The notes under the pieces are model-generated. The model searched no databases and was not told the DNA's origin. It saw nothing but the letters and a program-made list of their open reading frames with translations. Positions 8,444 to 16,552 of a stretch of DNA of 59,528 bases are shown here, in pieces. The stretch lies in assembly GCF_001467615.1 (NCBI RefSeq), contig NZ_LNYA01000003.1, positions 1 through 59,528 on the forward strand, read 5' to 3'. The position numbers were made by a program, and so were the translations under genes. The stretch comes from Legionella erythra (GTDB lineage: Bacteria > Pseudomonadota > Gammaproteobacteria > Legionellales > Legionellaceae). Each line of letters starts with the position of its first letter. Position 1 is the stretch's first letter.

Positions 8444-9394
8444 ACGGGGTGAATGCAAGTAATCCGCGATAGCGGCCAGGCTGGTCAGGGCATAAAAAGC
8501 CGGCAGTTCAAAGGCCGCAAGGCGGTTCTTAAAATAATAGCGAATCAGGGATTTGCTTTGTAAAACGGCTTGGTATTCATTCTCCTGTTCACTTAAATAA
8601 GCCAAATGCAACAGGAACAACTCGATTAAATGTTCCTGGCTCACTGTCAACGCGGGTTCTTGCAGCAGTTGTTGATAAAGCCAGGGTTTTCCAGTGCCTG
8701 CTCTGGAAATCATAAAGGCATCACAACCGGTTTCAAGCCATGCCTGGTGCAGGGTTTCGGCATCATGAATATCACCATTGGCAATAACCGGTATGGCAAT
8801 ATGGCATTTAATGCGTGCAATCTGCTTAAAATTGCAGGCAATATCGTAATCATCCACCCAGCGGCGGCCATGCACAATCAGGGCATCAGCGCCGGCTTCC
8901 GTAATCTGCTCGGCCAGAATCAAATCGTTGTCATTCCCCTGGATACGGATTTTTACCGTCAAGGGACAGGGGGTGGCATCCTTTACCGCGCGAATAATGG
9001 CTTTCAGGGTGTCGGGTTGTTGCAGCAAGGCGCTGCCGGCGCCTTTTTTGCGAATTTTGGTTTTCGGGCAACCGCAGTTGATATCCAGTAAATCAGGTTG
9101 GAAGGCAGCCAGTTTTGCTGCCGCTTCAGCCATCAACCGCGGATCATGACCAGCAAGCTGATAACATAAACGGGTCTCTTCCGGCGCACGAAACAGGTAG
9201 CGGCTGCTAAAATTATGTTTATAGACTACATCGTGCGCGGACATCATTTCGCTGACACAGTAAGCCGGCGGTACAAAGCGATAAAACAAGCGTCTGAACG
9301 CGCTACAACTGAATCCGGCCAAGGGGCCCTGAATCAGGCGGTTGGGTAAAGACAGCGTGCCGATATGCAGCGGTGTTTTGAGAAAGGATTGCAT
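8411..9394 (-). CDS. tRNA-dihydrouridine synthase (Dus family)
   Basis: About 327 aa FMN enzyme. PLAGFSCSAFRRLF is the N-terminal flavin motif, INCGCPKTKIRKKGAGSALL carries the catalytic Cys, and LTVKIRIQ, ALIVHGRR and PVIANGDI complete the TIM barrel, followed by the helical tRNA-binding domain from about 240. It reduces uridines in tRNA. The subgroup (DusA, B or C) cannot be fixed by eye. The start is set at MQSFLKTPLHIG, where family homology begins, rather than 16 codons upstream. It converges on folM with a 33-bp overlap. Confidence 0.88.
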   Translation of the reverse strand: MQSFLKTPLHIGTLSLPNRLIQGPLAGFSCSAFRRLFYRFVPPAYCVSEMMSAHDVVYKHNFSSRYLFRAPEETRLCYQLAGHDPRLMAEAAAKLAAFQPDLLDINCGCPKTKIRKKGAGSALLQQPDTLKAIIRAVKDATPCPLTVKIRIQGNDNDLILAEQITEAGADALIVHGRRWVDDYDIACNFKQIARIKCHIAIPVIANGDIHDAETLHQAWLETGCDAFMISRAGTGKPWLYQQLLQEPALTVSQEHLIELFLLHLAYLSEQENEYQAVLQSKSLIRYYFKNRLAAFELPAFYALTSLAAIADYLHSPRLREAAAAVDL

Positions 9395-9499
9395 GGGGTA
9401 CAATGAAATAAAACAATCAATAATTGAGCGTATTATACACATCCATTATCATGATGCATGATTTGCTCCGCTTAAGGCACACAACGACAGAGGAAGGCC

Positions 9500-9943
9500 A
9501 TGGACAAACACTATTACTCGCCTATTGAGATGCTTAAGATTGCAAGTCAGCATGCGTATTGTGCGCAGCATCTGCTGCAGAATGACGCTGAAGTTAATAT
9601 TGCCCGCTACGGGGTCAGCGATGCCCTGGCGCCCATTTCATCCTTAATGTATACCGCTTTTGAGATGATGTTTAAAGCCTTCCTGCTGCACGATCATCGC
9701 CCGGTTAAACAACATAAAAATTTACAGGAACTGGTTGAATTAAATATTGATCTTGGCTTTTCCAATCAGGACATTCAACTCATGAAAAAATTGTCGCGGC
9801 AGGTGGCTTTCCGTAAAGGGATTGATTATGAATTGTGGGAAAATCGCCAGCAACAACATGTTTTTTGCATCGACATTCTAAGACTTTTTCAGCGGTTGCA
9901 TGAATTGATGCCACTGGAATTGCAATACGATTATCAGGCTTAA
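9500..9943 (+). CDS. HEPN-domain protein, orphan
   Basis: 147 aa, all helical. Residues 48-85 read like a HEPN core: MYTAFEMMFKAFLLHDHR, then a short loop and HKNLQELVEL. R67-x4-H72 (RPVKQH) fits the Rx4-6H ribonuclease motif of HEPN toxins and effector RNases. A good AGGAAGG site precedes the ATG. HEPN genes are often paired with a nucleotidyltransferase (MNT) antitoxin, but none is adjacent; the nearest gene is the convergent 51-aa ORF. A non-toxic HEPN or sensor role is equally possible. Confidence 0.6.
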   Translation: MDKHYYSPIEMLKIASQHAYCAQHLLQNDAEVNIARYGVSDALAPISSLMYTAFEMMFKAFLLHDHRPVKQHKNLQELVELNIDLGFSNQDIQLMKKLSRQVAFRKGIDYELWENRQQQHVFCIDILRLFQRLHELMPLELQYDYQA

Positions 9944-9960
9944 ATGCGGGTAAACAACCT

Positions 9961-9993
9961 GGTCTAACCTTGAATAAAGGCTCAAGGTTAACC
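9961..9993. terminator. Bidirectional hairpin between convergent genes
   Basis: TAACCTTGA (9965-9973) pairs with TCAAGGTTA (9982-9990), extended by GGT/ACC across a one-base bulge. It lies between the HEPN gene and the 51-aa gene, 3' of both. It has no long U-run. Confidence 0.45.
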
Positions 9994-10014
9994 GGTAACG
10001 AAGCAGGAAGCCAA

Positions 10015-10170
10015 TTAATTAATGGAGCGGACAACGTCAAATTCTTCGTATAAATCCACGTCTCGATTAATCAGGGTTTTTAAAAATTCTTCGAGGTCAT
10101 GCTGGGTCAAAACCAAGGAGATTTCTTCTTTTACTTTTTTCACAGGTTGATGGGCGTCCATGTCGTTCAT
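10015..10170 (-). CDS. Small acidic protein, 51 aa, unknown
   Basis: The ORF starts MNDMDAHQPVKKVKEE and ends VVRSIN. A near-ideal AAAGGAAG site lies seven bases before the ATG, and the frame is open throughout. It is helical and acidic with no membrane segment. I recognise no family. It is convergent with the HEPN gene 71 bases away and divergent from the glycosyltransferase. Small acidic proteins are common antitoxins or anti-effectors, but the orientation is unlike a toxin-antitoxin operon. Confidence 0.6.
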   Translation of the reverse strand: MNDMDAHQPVKKVKEEISLVLTQHDLEEFLKTLINRDVDLYEEFDVVRSIN

Positions 10171-10333
10171 GATAGCTTCCTTTCTTTTCTAATCCGGTAT
10201 CTTTAAGGATAGTGCAAGAAAAAGAATAATCCAGTGAGTGTTAACCTGGATAGGACTAACGGCTCTTTCCTGGATGCGTTATACTGACCTGTTTTTAATT
10301 GAGTAGCTTAAATACGGTGTTTGAACGGGTCTT

Positions 10334-11362
10334 ATGAATATTTTACTTGTAAGAATTGGCCGCCTGGGTGATATCGTCATGATCCTGCCCGCAGTGAAGG
10401 AAATCCAGCGCTTATATCCAAAGGCCACAATCCATGTCGTTACCAGCCCGGATGGCATCCGCCTGCTGAAAGCATTTGGCTTAAATCCTGGCACCATGGT
10501 CCAATATAAAAATAACATTTTGTCGCGATTGTGGGAGCTTTACAAAGTCAGGCGATTCATTCGTCGGCAGCCATTTGATGTGGTGTATTGTTTTGAAAGA
10601 AAAAAACGGACGCTCTCCTGGCTGCCCGCGCCGGCTAAAATAATAGAACCAAGCCATGAATTGCAACATTATGCCTGGCGTTGTTTAACATTGGTGACCG
10701 CCTCACCTGAACAGGACTATAAACGCCATTATCTCCCTGTGAATCCTCAAAAAATACCACCTCTCCATGCCTTTTTAAGTACCCAGGGAATTGCATGCGA
10801 CACGATTCTGATTGGATTGCACCCGACCTACAGCGGATTTAATAAATGGGGTAAAGGCAAGGAGAGCAGGCATCGGTTATGGCCCTGGCAACACTTTGCA
10901 AAGCTTGCCTTGATGCTGGCTGATTATGGCAAAAAAAACGGCATGGATATCAAGGTCGTTATGGACCTATTGCCTGAAGAGCGTCGATTGGGAGAGCAAA
11001 TCCAGGCGGCTAGTCAGGGCCGTGCCGTGCTGTTACCGACAGAACCTGATTTCCAGCGGTACCTTTGTTTTCTACAACGTTTGAATGTTCTGGTGGTGGC
11101 CAATACCGGTGTCATGCATCTCGCTGCAGCGCTCAATACGCCGCTGGTGGCCTTGTTTTCCGAGCTTCATCCCGGCGATTGCGGCCCCTACATGCCTGAG
11201 GAGCGTTTTAACGTTCTGCGGGCTGAAGACACGGCCAATCCTGAACGTGGTTTAGAGGCGATTGCAGTGGAAGCAGTCTTTGATGCTGTTTTGGCTTTGC
11301 TCATGAACCAGTCGATTAACCGCCCCGGGCAAGCCAGAGCGGTTGATGTTATTACAGGGTAA
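10334..11362 (+). CDS. Glycosyltransferase family 9 (heptosyltransferase-like)
   Basis: 342 aa, GT-B fold. The N-terminal MNILLVRIGRLGDIVMILPA is the family 9 signature. The C-terminal domain has VLLPTEPDFQRYLCFLQRLNVLVVANTGVMHLAAAL, the donor-binding segment with the conserved NTGxMHLAAA motif, then HPGDCGPY. Family 9 enzymes add heptose or another sugar to the lipopolysaccharide core at the inner face of the inner membrane. No other LPS core gene is adjacent, so the acceptor is unknown. It overlaps the end of the convergent peroxidase gene by 11 bases. Confidence 0.85.
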   Translation: MNILLVRIGRLGDIVMILPAVKEIQRLYPKATIHVVTSPDGIRLLKAFGLNPGTMVQYKNNILSRLWELYKVRRFIRRQPFDVVYCFERKKRTLSWLPAPAKIIEPSHELQHYAWRCLTLVTASPEQDYKRHYLPVNPQKIPPLHAFLSTQGIACDTILIGLHPTYSGFNKWGKGKESRHRLWPWQHFAKLALMLADYGKKNGMDIKVVMDLLPEERRLGEQIQAASQGRAVLLPTEPDFQRYLCFLQRLNVLVVANTGVMHLAAALNTPLVALFSELHPGDCGPYMPEERFNVLRAEDTANPERGLEAIAVEAVFDAVLALLMNQSINRPGQARAVDVITG

Positions 11363-12728
11363 GCATGAAGGCAACCAGGTCCTGTTTTTCCTGGTTGTTG
11401 AGTTGCAATTCAAGGACCTGATTAAAAAATTCCACCGTGTCATCCAGTGTCAACAAGCGACCGTCGTGCAGATAAGGGGGGCTGTCTTTAATGCCTCGCA
11501 GCGGGAACGTTTTAATCGGCCCGTCGGCACTTTCCATTAAACCATTCACTAACTCGGGCTTAAAGAAGCGCTCGGTTTGCAGATTGTGCATGGTGTTGTC
11601 TGTGTAATAGGGCGGTGTATGGCAGGTCGAGCACTGGGCTTTGCCAAAAAACAAGGCCTGGCCGCGTAACTCAGCTTCCGTGGCTTTTTGGGGATTAAGT
11701 TTACCGTCCCATCGTAATTTGGGGGCGGGTGGGAAATCCAGCAGGGCTTGAAATTCCGCCATAAAATGGACCTGACTGCCTCGCTCGAGTATATTGACGC
11801 CTTTTTTAGTGGCAATAACCGGATCACCATCGAAGTAAGCGGCGCGTTGTTCGAACTCTGTAAAGTCCTCGATGGTTTTTAGGGCACGTTGTGATCCAAA
11901 CAGGCGTTGGATATTCACGCCCCGTAAACTGGGTGTATTGATGCGATGCCTGAATTCCTGGGGACGGATATCACCGACCAGATGAGTGGCCTTGTTGGTG
12001 TGCCCATTTGCATGGCAATCAAGGCAGGCAACGCCCCGGCTGGGTGTAAGGGTCCGGCGATCATCCGTCTGGTTAAACTGTTGCTGCGGAAAAGGGGTAA
12101 CCAACAAACGCAGCCCTTCCAGTTGTTTGGGGTTTAACAGGCCATTAAACAAATCGAAATAGTTATTGATAGTGACCAGTTGCCCTTTGGATACATCGCC
12201 CAAATCCGGACGGGTGGTCAGGAAGATAGCGGGTGGGAAAGGTGGCAGAAAATGATCGGGGATATCGAAATCCAGGTCAAAACGGGTTAAATCCCGTTGT
12301 TCCTGGCGCTTGATTTCATCAATCACAAAATGAGGAAACAGCATGCCGCCTTCGGCATGATGGGGATGGGGCAGGGGTAAGAAGCCTTTGGGGAATAGGC
12401 CTTTTTCCCTGATTTCTTCAGGTGTCATTTTAGATAGGGATTCCCAGGTGACGCCGGCTGGCAACTTCACCCGAACACCTTCCTGCACCGGTTTACCGCC
12501 AGTCATGGTGGCGGTTTTGGAGGGCTTATTGCTTAAATCATACCGTTGATTCAGCAAGTCATTGTGTTGTTTGGCCAAGGATTCTTTCTGTGACTCCATG
12601 CGCTTGACCACCTGTTGAAAGTCTTCCTTCATAATAACCGGCATATAGCTGGTTGGCGGTGAGGCCTGGGTTGCCAACGACAGGCTGCCGAGCAGTGCCA
12701 AGGTGAGACCTTGCCTTTTCTTATGCAT
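11352..12728 (-). CDS. Periplasmic di-haem cytochrome c peroxidase family protein
   Basis: 458 aa. Residues 1-22 form a signal peptide (KKR, hydrophobic stretch, TQAS). Two haem c motifs are visible, CLDCH at 235-239 and CSTCH at 366-370, with the typical TPSLRGV between them and GIKDSPPYLHDGR near the end. It belongs to the CCP/MauG superfamily that reduces peroxide or oxidises a partner using two c-haems. An N-terminal extension of about 150 residues has no haem motif and is longer than in classical CcpA. True peroxidase versus MauG-like function cannot be decided here. Confidence 0.85.
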   Translation of the reverse strand: MHKKRQGLTLALLGSLSLATQASPPTSYMPVIMKEDFQQVVKRMESQKESLAKQHNDLLNQRYDLSNKPSKTATMTGGKPVQEGVRVKLPAGVTWESLSKMTPEEIREKGLFPKGFLPLPHPHHAEGGMLFPHFVIDEIKRQEQRDLTRFDLDFDIPDHFLPPFPPAIFLTTRPDLGDVSKGQLVTINNYFDLFNGLLNPKQLEGLRLLVTPFPQQQFNQTDDRRTLTPSRGVACLDCHANGHTNKATHLVGDIRPQEFRHRINTPSLRGVNIQRLFGSQRALKTIEDFTEFEQRAAYFDGDPVIATKKGVNILERGSQVHFMAEFQALLDFPPAPKLRWDGKLNPQKATEAELRGQALFFGKAQCSTCHTPPYYTDNTMHNLQTERFFKPELVNGLMESADGPIKTFPLRGIKDSPPYLHDGRLLTLDDTVEFFNQVLELQLNNQEKQDLVAFMLTL

Positions 12729-12895
12729 AAATAATCCTTATTCTGATTTCCCTGAAGTCTTGTGGTTGCTGGTATTCAAGACGATAGTTTTTATTATAAG
12801 GTTTATGATTAAACGGCGAAAGTCATTCGACATACATTCCATCGGTAAATAGTTGTTATAATTAATAGAATACTCCGTGGATTGAAGGAACAACC

Positions 12896-14020
12896 ATGAG
12901 GCGAGTACCGTTTAAAAAGTCCCAGGTAGGCTCTATTGGTGTGGAACTCGAATTTCAAATTATTTCACCCCAAACGTATACGCTGATTCCGCGGGCAAAA
13001 GATCTTATTCGCAGTATCCGTGAAAGTGATTTCAGCAGGCAAATTATTCCGGAAATTACCCAAAGCATGATTGAAATCAACTCATCGGTGCATGATTCGC
13101 CTGCCGAATTGCTGCGGGAATTTGCCACAATACATGCCTTTTTAATCGAGAAGGCGGCGGCGTTAACTATTCGTTTCTGCGGTGGCGGTGTGCATCCTTT
13201 TCAACGCTGGAATCTGCAGAAAATATTTCCAAGCTTACGCTATAAAAATTTATCGCAGAAATACCGCTACCTGTCCAAACGCTCGACGGTTTTCGGGCAG
13301 CATATTCATGTCGGTTGCGCCAGTGCCAGGGATGCGCTTTACCTGACGCATGCTTTGGCCCGTTACGTTCCCCAGTTTATCGCCTTAAGTGCCTGTTCGC
13401 CCTTTTATCAGGGCGTAGATACCGGTTACTACTCGTCCCGTTCCACAATATTTACCAATTTTCCCATGAGCGGCGTCATTCCCTATTTCCTCACCTGGGA
13501 AGAATTCTCTGACTATTTTTATAAATTAAGGCGTCTGGGGGTGATTAAAAGCATGAAAGATTTTTACTGGGATGTGAGGCCAAAGCCTGAGTTTGGCACG
13601 GTAGAAATTCGAGTCTGCGACACCCCGCTCACTATAAAAAAAGCGGTTGACATCACTGCCTATGTCCAGGCGCTGGCGCTTTATCTGTTGCGTGAGAAAC
13701 CGGTTCATATTACCCATGATCTTTATTATCTCTATAACTACAACCGGTTTCAGGCAAGCCGTTATGGGTATGAGGGCGAATTCATTCACCCGGATTCAGA
13801 GACCAAGGTATCCATCCATGACGACATTTTGCAAACCTGGGATGCTATTAAAGATGTGGCGGATGAGCTGCACACGCGGGATTACATTGAGCGCTTGCTT
13901 GATGAGGTAAAAAGGAACCACAGCGATGCCTTGTATTTAAAAGGGATTTACCGGGAAAAAGGAACTTACCCGCAAGTGGTAGCGGCACAGTGTCAACGCT
14001 GGGCTGAAGCCCTGATGTAA
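12896..14020 (+). CDS. YbdK-type carboxylate-amine ligase (GCS2 family)
   Basis: 374 aa. SIGVELEFQIISPQT at the N-terminus is the ATP/Mg-binding start of the glutamate-cysteine ligase 2 family, followed by EITQSMIEINSSVH, FCGGGVHPF, VFGQHIHVGC and FGTVEIRVCDTP. E. coli YbdK has weak gamma-glutamylcysteine synthetase activity; the physiological substrate of most members is unknown. GAAGGA precedes the ATG. The gene stands alone between minus-strand neighbours. Confidence 0.88.
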   Translation: MRRVPFKKSQVGSIGVELEFQIISPQTYTLIPRAKDLIRSIRESDFSRQIIPEITQSMIEINSSVHDSPAELLREFATIHAFLIEKAAALTIRFCGGGVHPFQRWNLQKIFPSLRYKNLSQKYRYLSKRSTVFGQHIHVGCASARDALYLTHALARYVPQFIALSACSPFYQGVDTGYYSSRSTIFTNFPMSGVIPYFLTWEEFSDYFYKLRRLGVIKSMKDFYWDVRPKPEFGTVEIRVCDTPLTIKKAVDITAYVQALALYLLREKPVHITHDLYYLYNYNRFQASRYGYEGEFIHPDSETKVSIHDDILQTWDAIKDVADELHTRDYIERLLDEVKRNHSDALYLKGIYREKGTYPQVVAAQCQRWAEALM

Positions 14021-14023
14021 AAG

Positions 14024-14040
14024 GAGGGGCGTCGCCCCTC
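14024..14040. terminator. Short GC-rich hairpin
   Basis: GAGGGGC-GTC-GCCCCTC, a 7-bp GC-rich stem, starts 3 bases after the carboxylate-amine ligase stop and lies 11 bases from the end of the convergent membrane-protein gene. No U-run follows on either strand. Confidence 0.45.
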
Positions 14041-14051
14041 TTGCTGATTCA

Positions 14052-14699
14052 TTAATCGATACGCTTGCAGGTCATGCCCCAGCAGGCGCCAAAACAGGTG
14101 GACAGGGCTCCGATAAAGAATACAACGAAAATAACAAAGCCATTCCATGCCAGATTCGAGGGGCTTGTATCAATCCGTATGGTATTATCGGCGGCAATTT
14201 GCTTTTGACTTTGCGTGGCTGAAGCATTTGGATTGACTGCCTGAGGATTTGCCGTAACCACAGGAATCATTTGTTTGACTGAATGGGGAATGGCTGTGGG
14301 GTAATTGGCGACGTATTGGCTGATGTGGCCGATGGCTACGGCACTTAACAATAAAGCCACGGTCCAGGTTGTGAAACCATAGACAATGCCAAGGTTTCTT
14401 TTGGGGCAGTAAAGACGGCCAAGATAACCGGCTGCATAACCTGCAGTCAGCATGGACGCGATTAAACCAATCACGACACCTAAAAATCCACCTATCGCTA
14501 AAACAATAGCGCCATTACTGCTTAAGGTGAAGAGACTAAGCCCAATGGCCATACTAAACAGCGTCAATAAGAATCCTAATCCCACTCCAATCAGCGCACC
14601 GACAAAGATTGCTGTCCAGGAAATACGCTTGAAATGATGATGGTGTATGGTGCATGGTTCTTCGTGAGCCTCGTGCACCGGGATGGTTTGTTCAATCAT
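14052..14699 (-). CDS. Polytopic membrane protein of the stress-type cluster
   Basis: 215 aa. A His-rich cytoplasmic start (CTIHHHHFKR) is followed by Gly-rich hydrophobic helices at about 27-55 and 62-90, a third at about 108-130, a soluble loop rich in Asn/Gln/Ala (about 145-180) and a last helix at about 185-208 with several Cys. The GxxxG-rich helices resemble small membrane proteins found with PRC-barrel and BON genes in general-stress loci. I do not assign a function. It is the last gene of the cluster, 35 bases after the 27-aa ORF. Confidence 0.7.
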   Translation of the reverse strand: MIEQTIPVHEAHEEPCTIHHHHFKRISWTAIFVGALIGVGLGFLLTLFSMAIGLSLFTLSSNGAIVLAIGGFLGVVIGLIASMLTAGYAAGYLGRLYCPKRNLGIVYGFTTWTVALLLSAVAIGHISQYVANYPTAIPHSVKQMIPVVTANPQAVNPNASATQSQKQIAADNTIRIDTSPSNLAWNGFVIFVVFFIGALSTCFGACWGMTCKRID

Positions 14700-14734
14700 G
14701 ATGGCTTTCCTTGTCTATGAAGTCCTTGTTTAAA

Positions 14735-14818
14735 TTAAAAGACGCGAGATACTAACCAAATCAACACTAATACACTCAACGGCACGCCTAATAACCAGGC
14801 AATCAGATATTTAAGCAT
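14735..14818 (-). CDS. 27-aa single-pass membrane peptide
   Basis: The ORF reads MLKYLIAWLLG to VSRVF, one hydrophobic helix with a basic N-terminus. AAGGAG lies 8 bases before the ATG. Very short peptides of this hydrophobic, Leu/Ile-rich kind are known in stress regions of proteobacteria, but I cannot name a family with certainty. A 13-bp perfect hairpin sits just upstream of its ribosome-binding site, so expression may depend on read-through or a processed transcript. Confidence 0.6.
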   Translation of the reverse strand: MLKYLIAWLLGVPLSVLVLIWLVSRVF

Positions 14819-14836
14819 TTTTTTTCTCCTTATAAA

Positions 14837-14866
14837 ACACCAAAGATGCGGGTGCATCTTTGGTGT
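14837..14866. terminator. Perfect 13-bp hairpin between PRC-barrel gene and 27-aa ORF
   Basis: ACACCAAAGATGC (14837-14849) pairs with GCATCTTTGGTGT (14854-14866) around a 4-base loop. On the minus strand it is followed by TTTTA and then the ribosome-binding site of the 27-aa ORF. It lies 12 bases past the PRC-barrel stop. It could terminate most transcripts or stabilise an upstream 3' end. Confidence 0.7.
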
Positions 14867-14877
14867 TCGCCTTTTTG

Positions 14878-15222
14878 TTATTGCTGAGTAGTCCCATAAT
14901 AATTATGGATAGTCGTACTCCAATTGGGACTGGACATATCAGGCCAATGATCCTTGTCAAAGCCCGGAGAGTTTTTCAGTCTCTCTTTACTGATATTGAT
15001 GATGTAACACTCATTTTCCTTGTCATAGGAAAAAGTAGACCAGGGCAAGGCAAATAATTTGTCGCCCATGCCAAACAAGCCTCCAAAAGACAATACGACA
15101 TAGGCGACATGTCCGTCCAGTTTATCAATCATCAGGGCTTCAATTTTACCTAAGTCTTCGTCCTGAAGGTTTCGTACTTCTGCGCCAATGACATCATTGG
15201 CGTTCACTATCAAGCTTGTCAT
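14878..15222 (-). CDS. PRC-barrel domain protein
   Basis: 114 aa. The PRC-barrel beta-strands are visible: NDVIGAEVRNLQDEDLGKIEALMID, HVAYVVLSFGG, GDKLFALPWSTFSYD, then a short tail after YIINIS. Stand-alone PRC-barrel proteins like this occur in stress loci of many proteobacteria; the molecular role is not established. AGGAGA precedes the start. It lies 50 bases after the BON gene on the same strand. Confidence 0.85.
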   Translation of the reverse strand: MTSLIVNANDVIGAEVRNLQDEDLGKIEALMIDKLDGHVAYVVLSFGGLFGMGDKLFALPWSTFSYDKENECYIINISKERLKNSPGFDKDHWPDMSSPNWSTTIHNYYGTTQQ

Positions 15223-15272
15223 AATCTTTCTCCTTGTACTTCCGTTTACTCCGGGGAAACGGGATAACTCCG

Positions 15273-15881
15273 TTATTCCGTTTCAGTTAATGAAGCATCC
15301 CCGGAAAGCGTTAGCTGATCGTCAATTCCCTTAACACCTTTTACGGAGTTAACGACAGTCATAATGGCTTGCTTTTGTTGAGCGGAGGCTACCTCACCGG
15401 ACAAAATGACTTTTCCGTCCTTGGTTTCAACACTCACAGACCAACTGGGAATGTCTCTGCCCATGATGTCCGATTTTAGAATGGCCGCTTTCACCTTGGC
15501 GGTGATATACGTATCCGTTAATGGCGCCCGGCTATCTTTTACGGTCAGGTTATCGGCATTGACATCGCCAATTCCATCCACGGATTCCGTTAGCATCACT
15601 ACTTTTTCATAATCGGTATCGGAGGCTAATTGTCCGTCTAAATAAACAATCCCATTGGTTACAGTCACTTTGACATCGGGGTATTGCGTTAAAGCTGCTT
15701 CGACAGCATGCTTAAAGTCGGCATCGCTGGTTTTTACCGTGGCTGTTCCCTCAGTCGTAGTTGCAGGAGCTGTTGTGGTCGTCGTCGTGTCTGCCGGAAC
15801 AGCGTTGGCGCTCACCAGAGGACTGAAAGCCAGGCCGCCCAGGATAAGAATGGTTGTTGCGTTCAAACGTAATCTATCCAT
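15273..15881 (-). CDS. Periplasmic BON-domain protein (OsmY-like)
   Basis: 202 aa. A signal peptide ends near SANA (about residue 27), followed by a Thr/Ala-rich linker. Two BON domains follow (about 47-115 and 125-197); each has the pattern alpha helix, VKVTVTNGIVYLDG or WSVSVETKDGKVILSGEV, and a final helix. OsmY-type proteins act in the envelope under osmotic and stationary-phase stress. Neighbouring PRC-barrel and hydrophilic genes support a stress role. The promoter side is AT-rich without an obvious sigma-70 site. Confidence 0.88.
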   Translation of the reverse strand: MDRLRLNATTILILGGLAFSPLVSANAVPADTTTTTTAPATTTEGTATVKTSDADFKHAVEAALTQYPDVKVTVTNGIVYLDGQLASDTDYEKVVMLTESVDGIGDVNADNLTVKDSRAPLTDTYITAKVKAAILKSDIMGRDIPSWSVSVETKDGKVILSGEVASAQQKQAIMTVVNSVKGVKGIDDQLTLSGDASLTETE

Positions 15882-16146
15882 GATATCTACCTCTATTTGC
15901 GTTTTTCAATAGCGGCATTAATTAATCAGAGATTAAACGAAGCATTATTCCTATATTACTTCGATTAAAACAGAGAGCCATATCCAACTATAAAACCGCT
16001 TTAATTCTAATCTATCAGGATTTATATTAATCCATAATAATATGGCTTGTATTAAGATTAGACCATTGCGCGCTTTTTGGCAAAAAATTAAGCTATAAAT
16101 ATCAAGTAGATGTTTGTTTTTTATTTAAAAATGAATGCAAAATAAC
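15882..16146. other. AT-rich intergenic region
   Basis: No ORF with a convincing start is seen. The stretch is markedly AT-rich and should hold the promoter of the BON gene. I find no clear -35/-10 pair or operator. Confidence 0.5.
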
Positions 16147-16175
16147 TATCGCCAGAAATTAAGATTCTGGCGATA
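16147..16175. terminator. Bidirectional intrinsic terminator
   Basis: TATCGCCAGAA (16147-16157) pairs with TTCTGGCGATA (16165-16175), an 11-bp perfect stem with a 7-base loop. On the plus strand ATTTTTT follows; on the minus strand GTTATTTT follows. It is placed right after the minus-strand gene ending at 16184. Confidence 0.8.
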
Positions 16176-16183
16176 ATTTTTTC

Positions 16184-16456
16184 TTAGTTTCTTGAATTGT
16201 CGTTTTGACGTGAATGAGCATGTCTTTGAGACGCCTCATCGCGGCTATAAGATTGATTTCCTTGCTTTTTATCGTTTTGAGCCCCGGATCGTTCTTTGCT
16301 GTCACGAGCGGTTCTAGAGAGGTTTGAATCGTGGCGCTTTTCTGATTTGTCCGCATTATTTTTATCATGATTCGGGTGGAATCGGGTATTGTCCGATGCA
16401 GAATTAATTTTTTGTTGGCCATGATGTCCCTGATCATTTCGTTGTGTCATTTTCAT
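16184..16456 (-). CDS. Small very hydrophilic protein, 90 aa
   Basis: The sequence is dominated by Asn, Asp, Lys, Ser, Arg, His and Gln with no hydrophobic core, so it is probably intrinsically disordered. AAGGAA precedes the ATG, and a terminator follows within 10 bases of the stop, which selects this frame over an overlapping one. Hydrophilins of this kind accompany stress responses. It is the first gene of the BON/PRC-barrel cluster, separated from BON by about 300 bases. No family recognised. Confidence 0.65.
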   Translation of the reverse strand: MKMTQRNDQGHHGQQKINSASDNTRFHPNHDKNNADKSEKRHDSNLSRTARDSKERSGAQNDKKQGNQSYSRDEASQRHAHSRQNDNSRN

Positions 16457-16552
16457 TTCCTTATGTGATAATTTATCAAGACAGCAAACTTAATATTAGT
16501 CGCGGTTTCCCAATATTTCCAATAATCAAAAAAATTTTTTATGATGCTGTTT

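Noticed and set aside
16159-16437. Overlapping frame of 92 codons on the minus strand
   Set aside because: It runs into the terminator hairpin and has no good ribosome-binding site; the frame at 16184-16456 has both a good site and a stop before the terminator.
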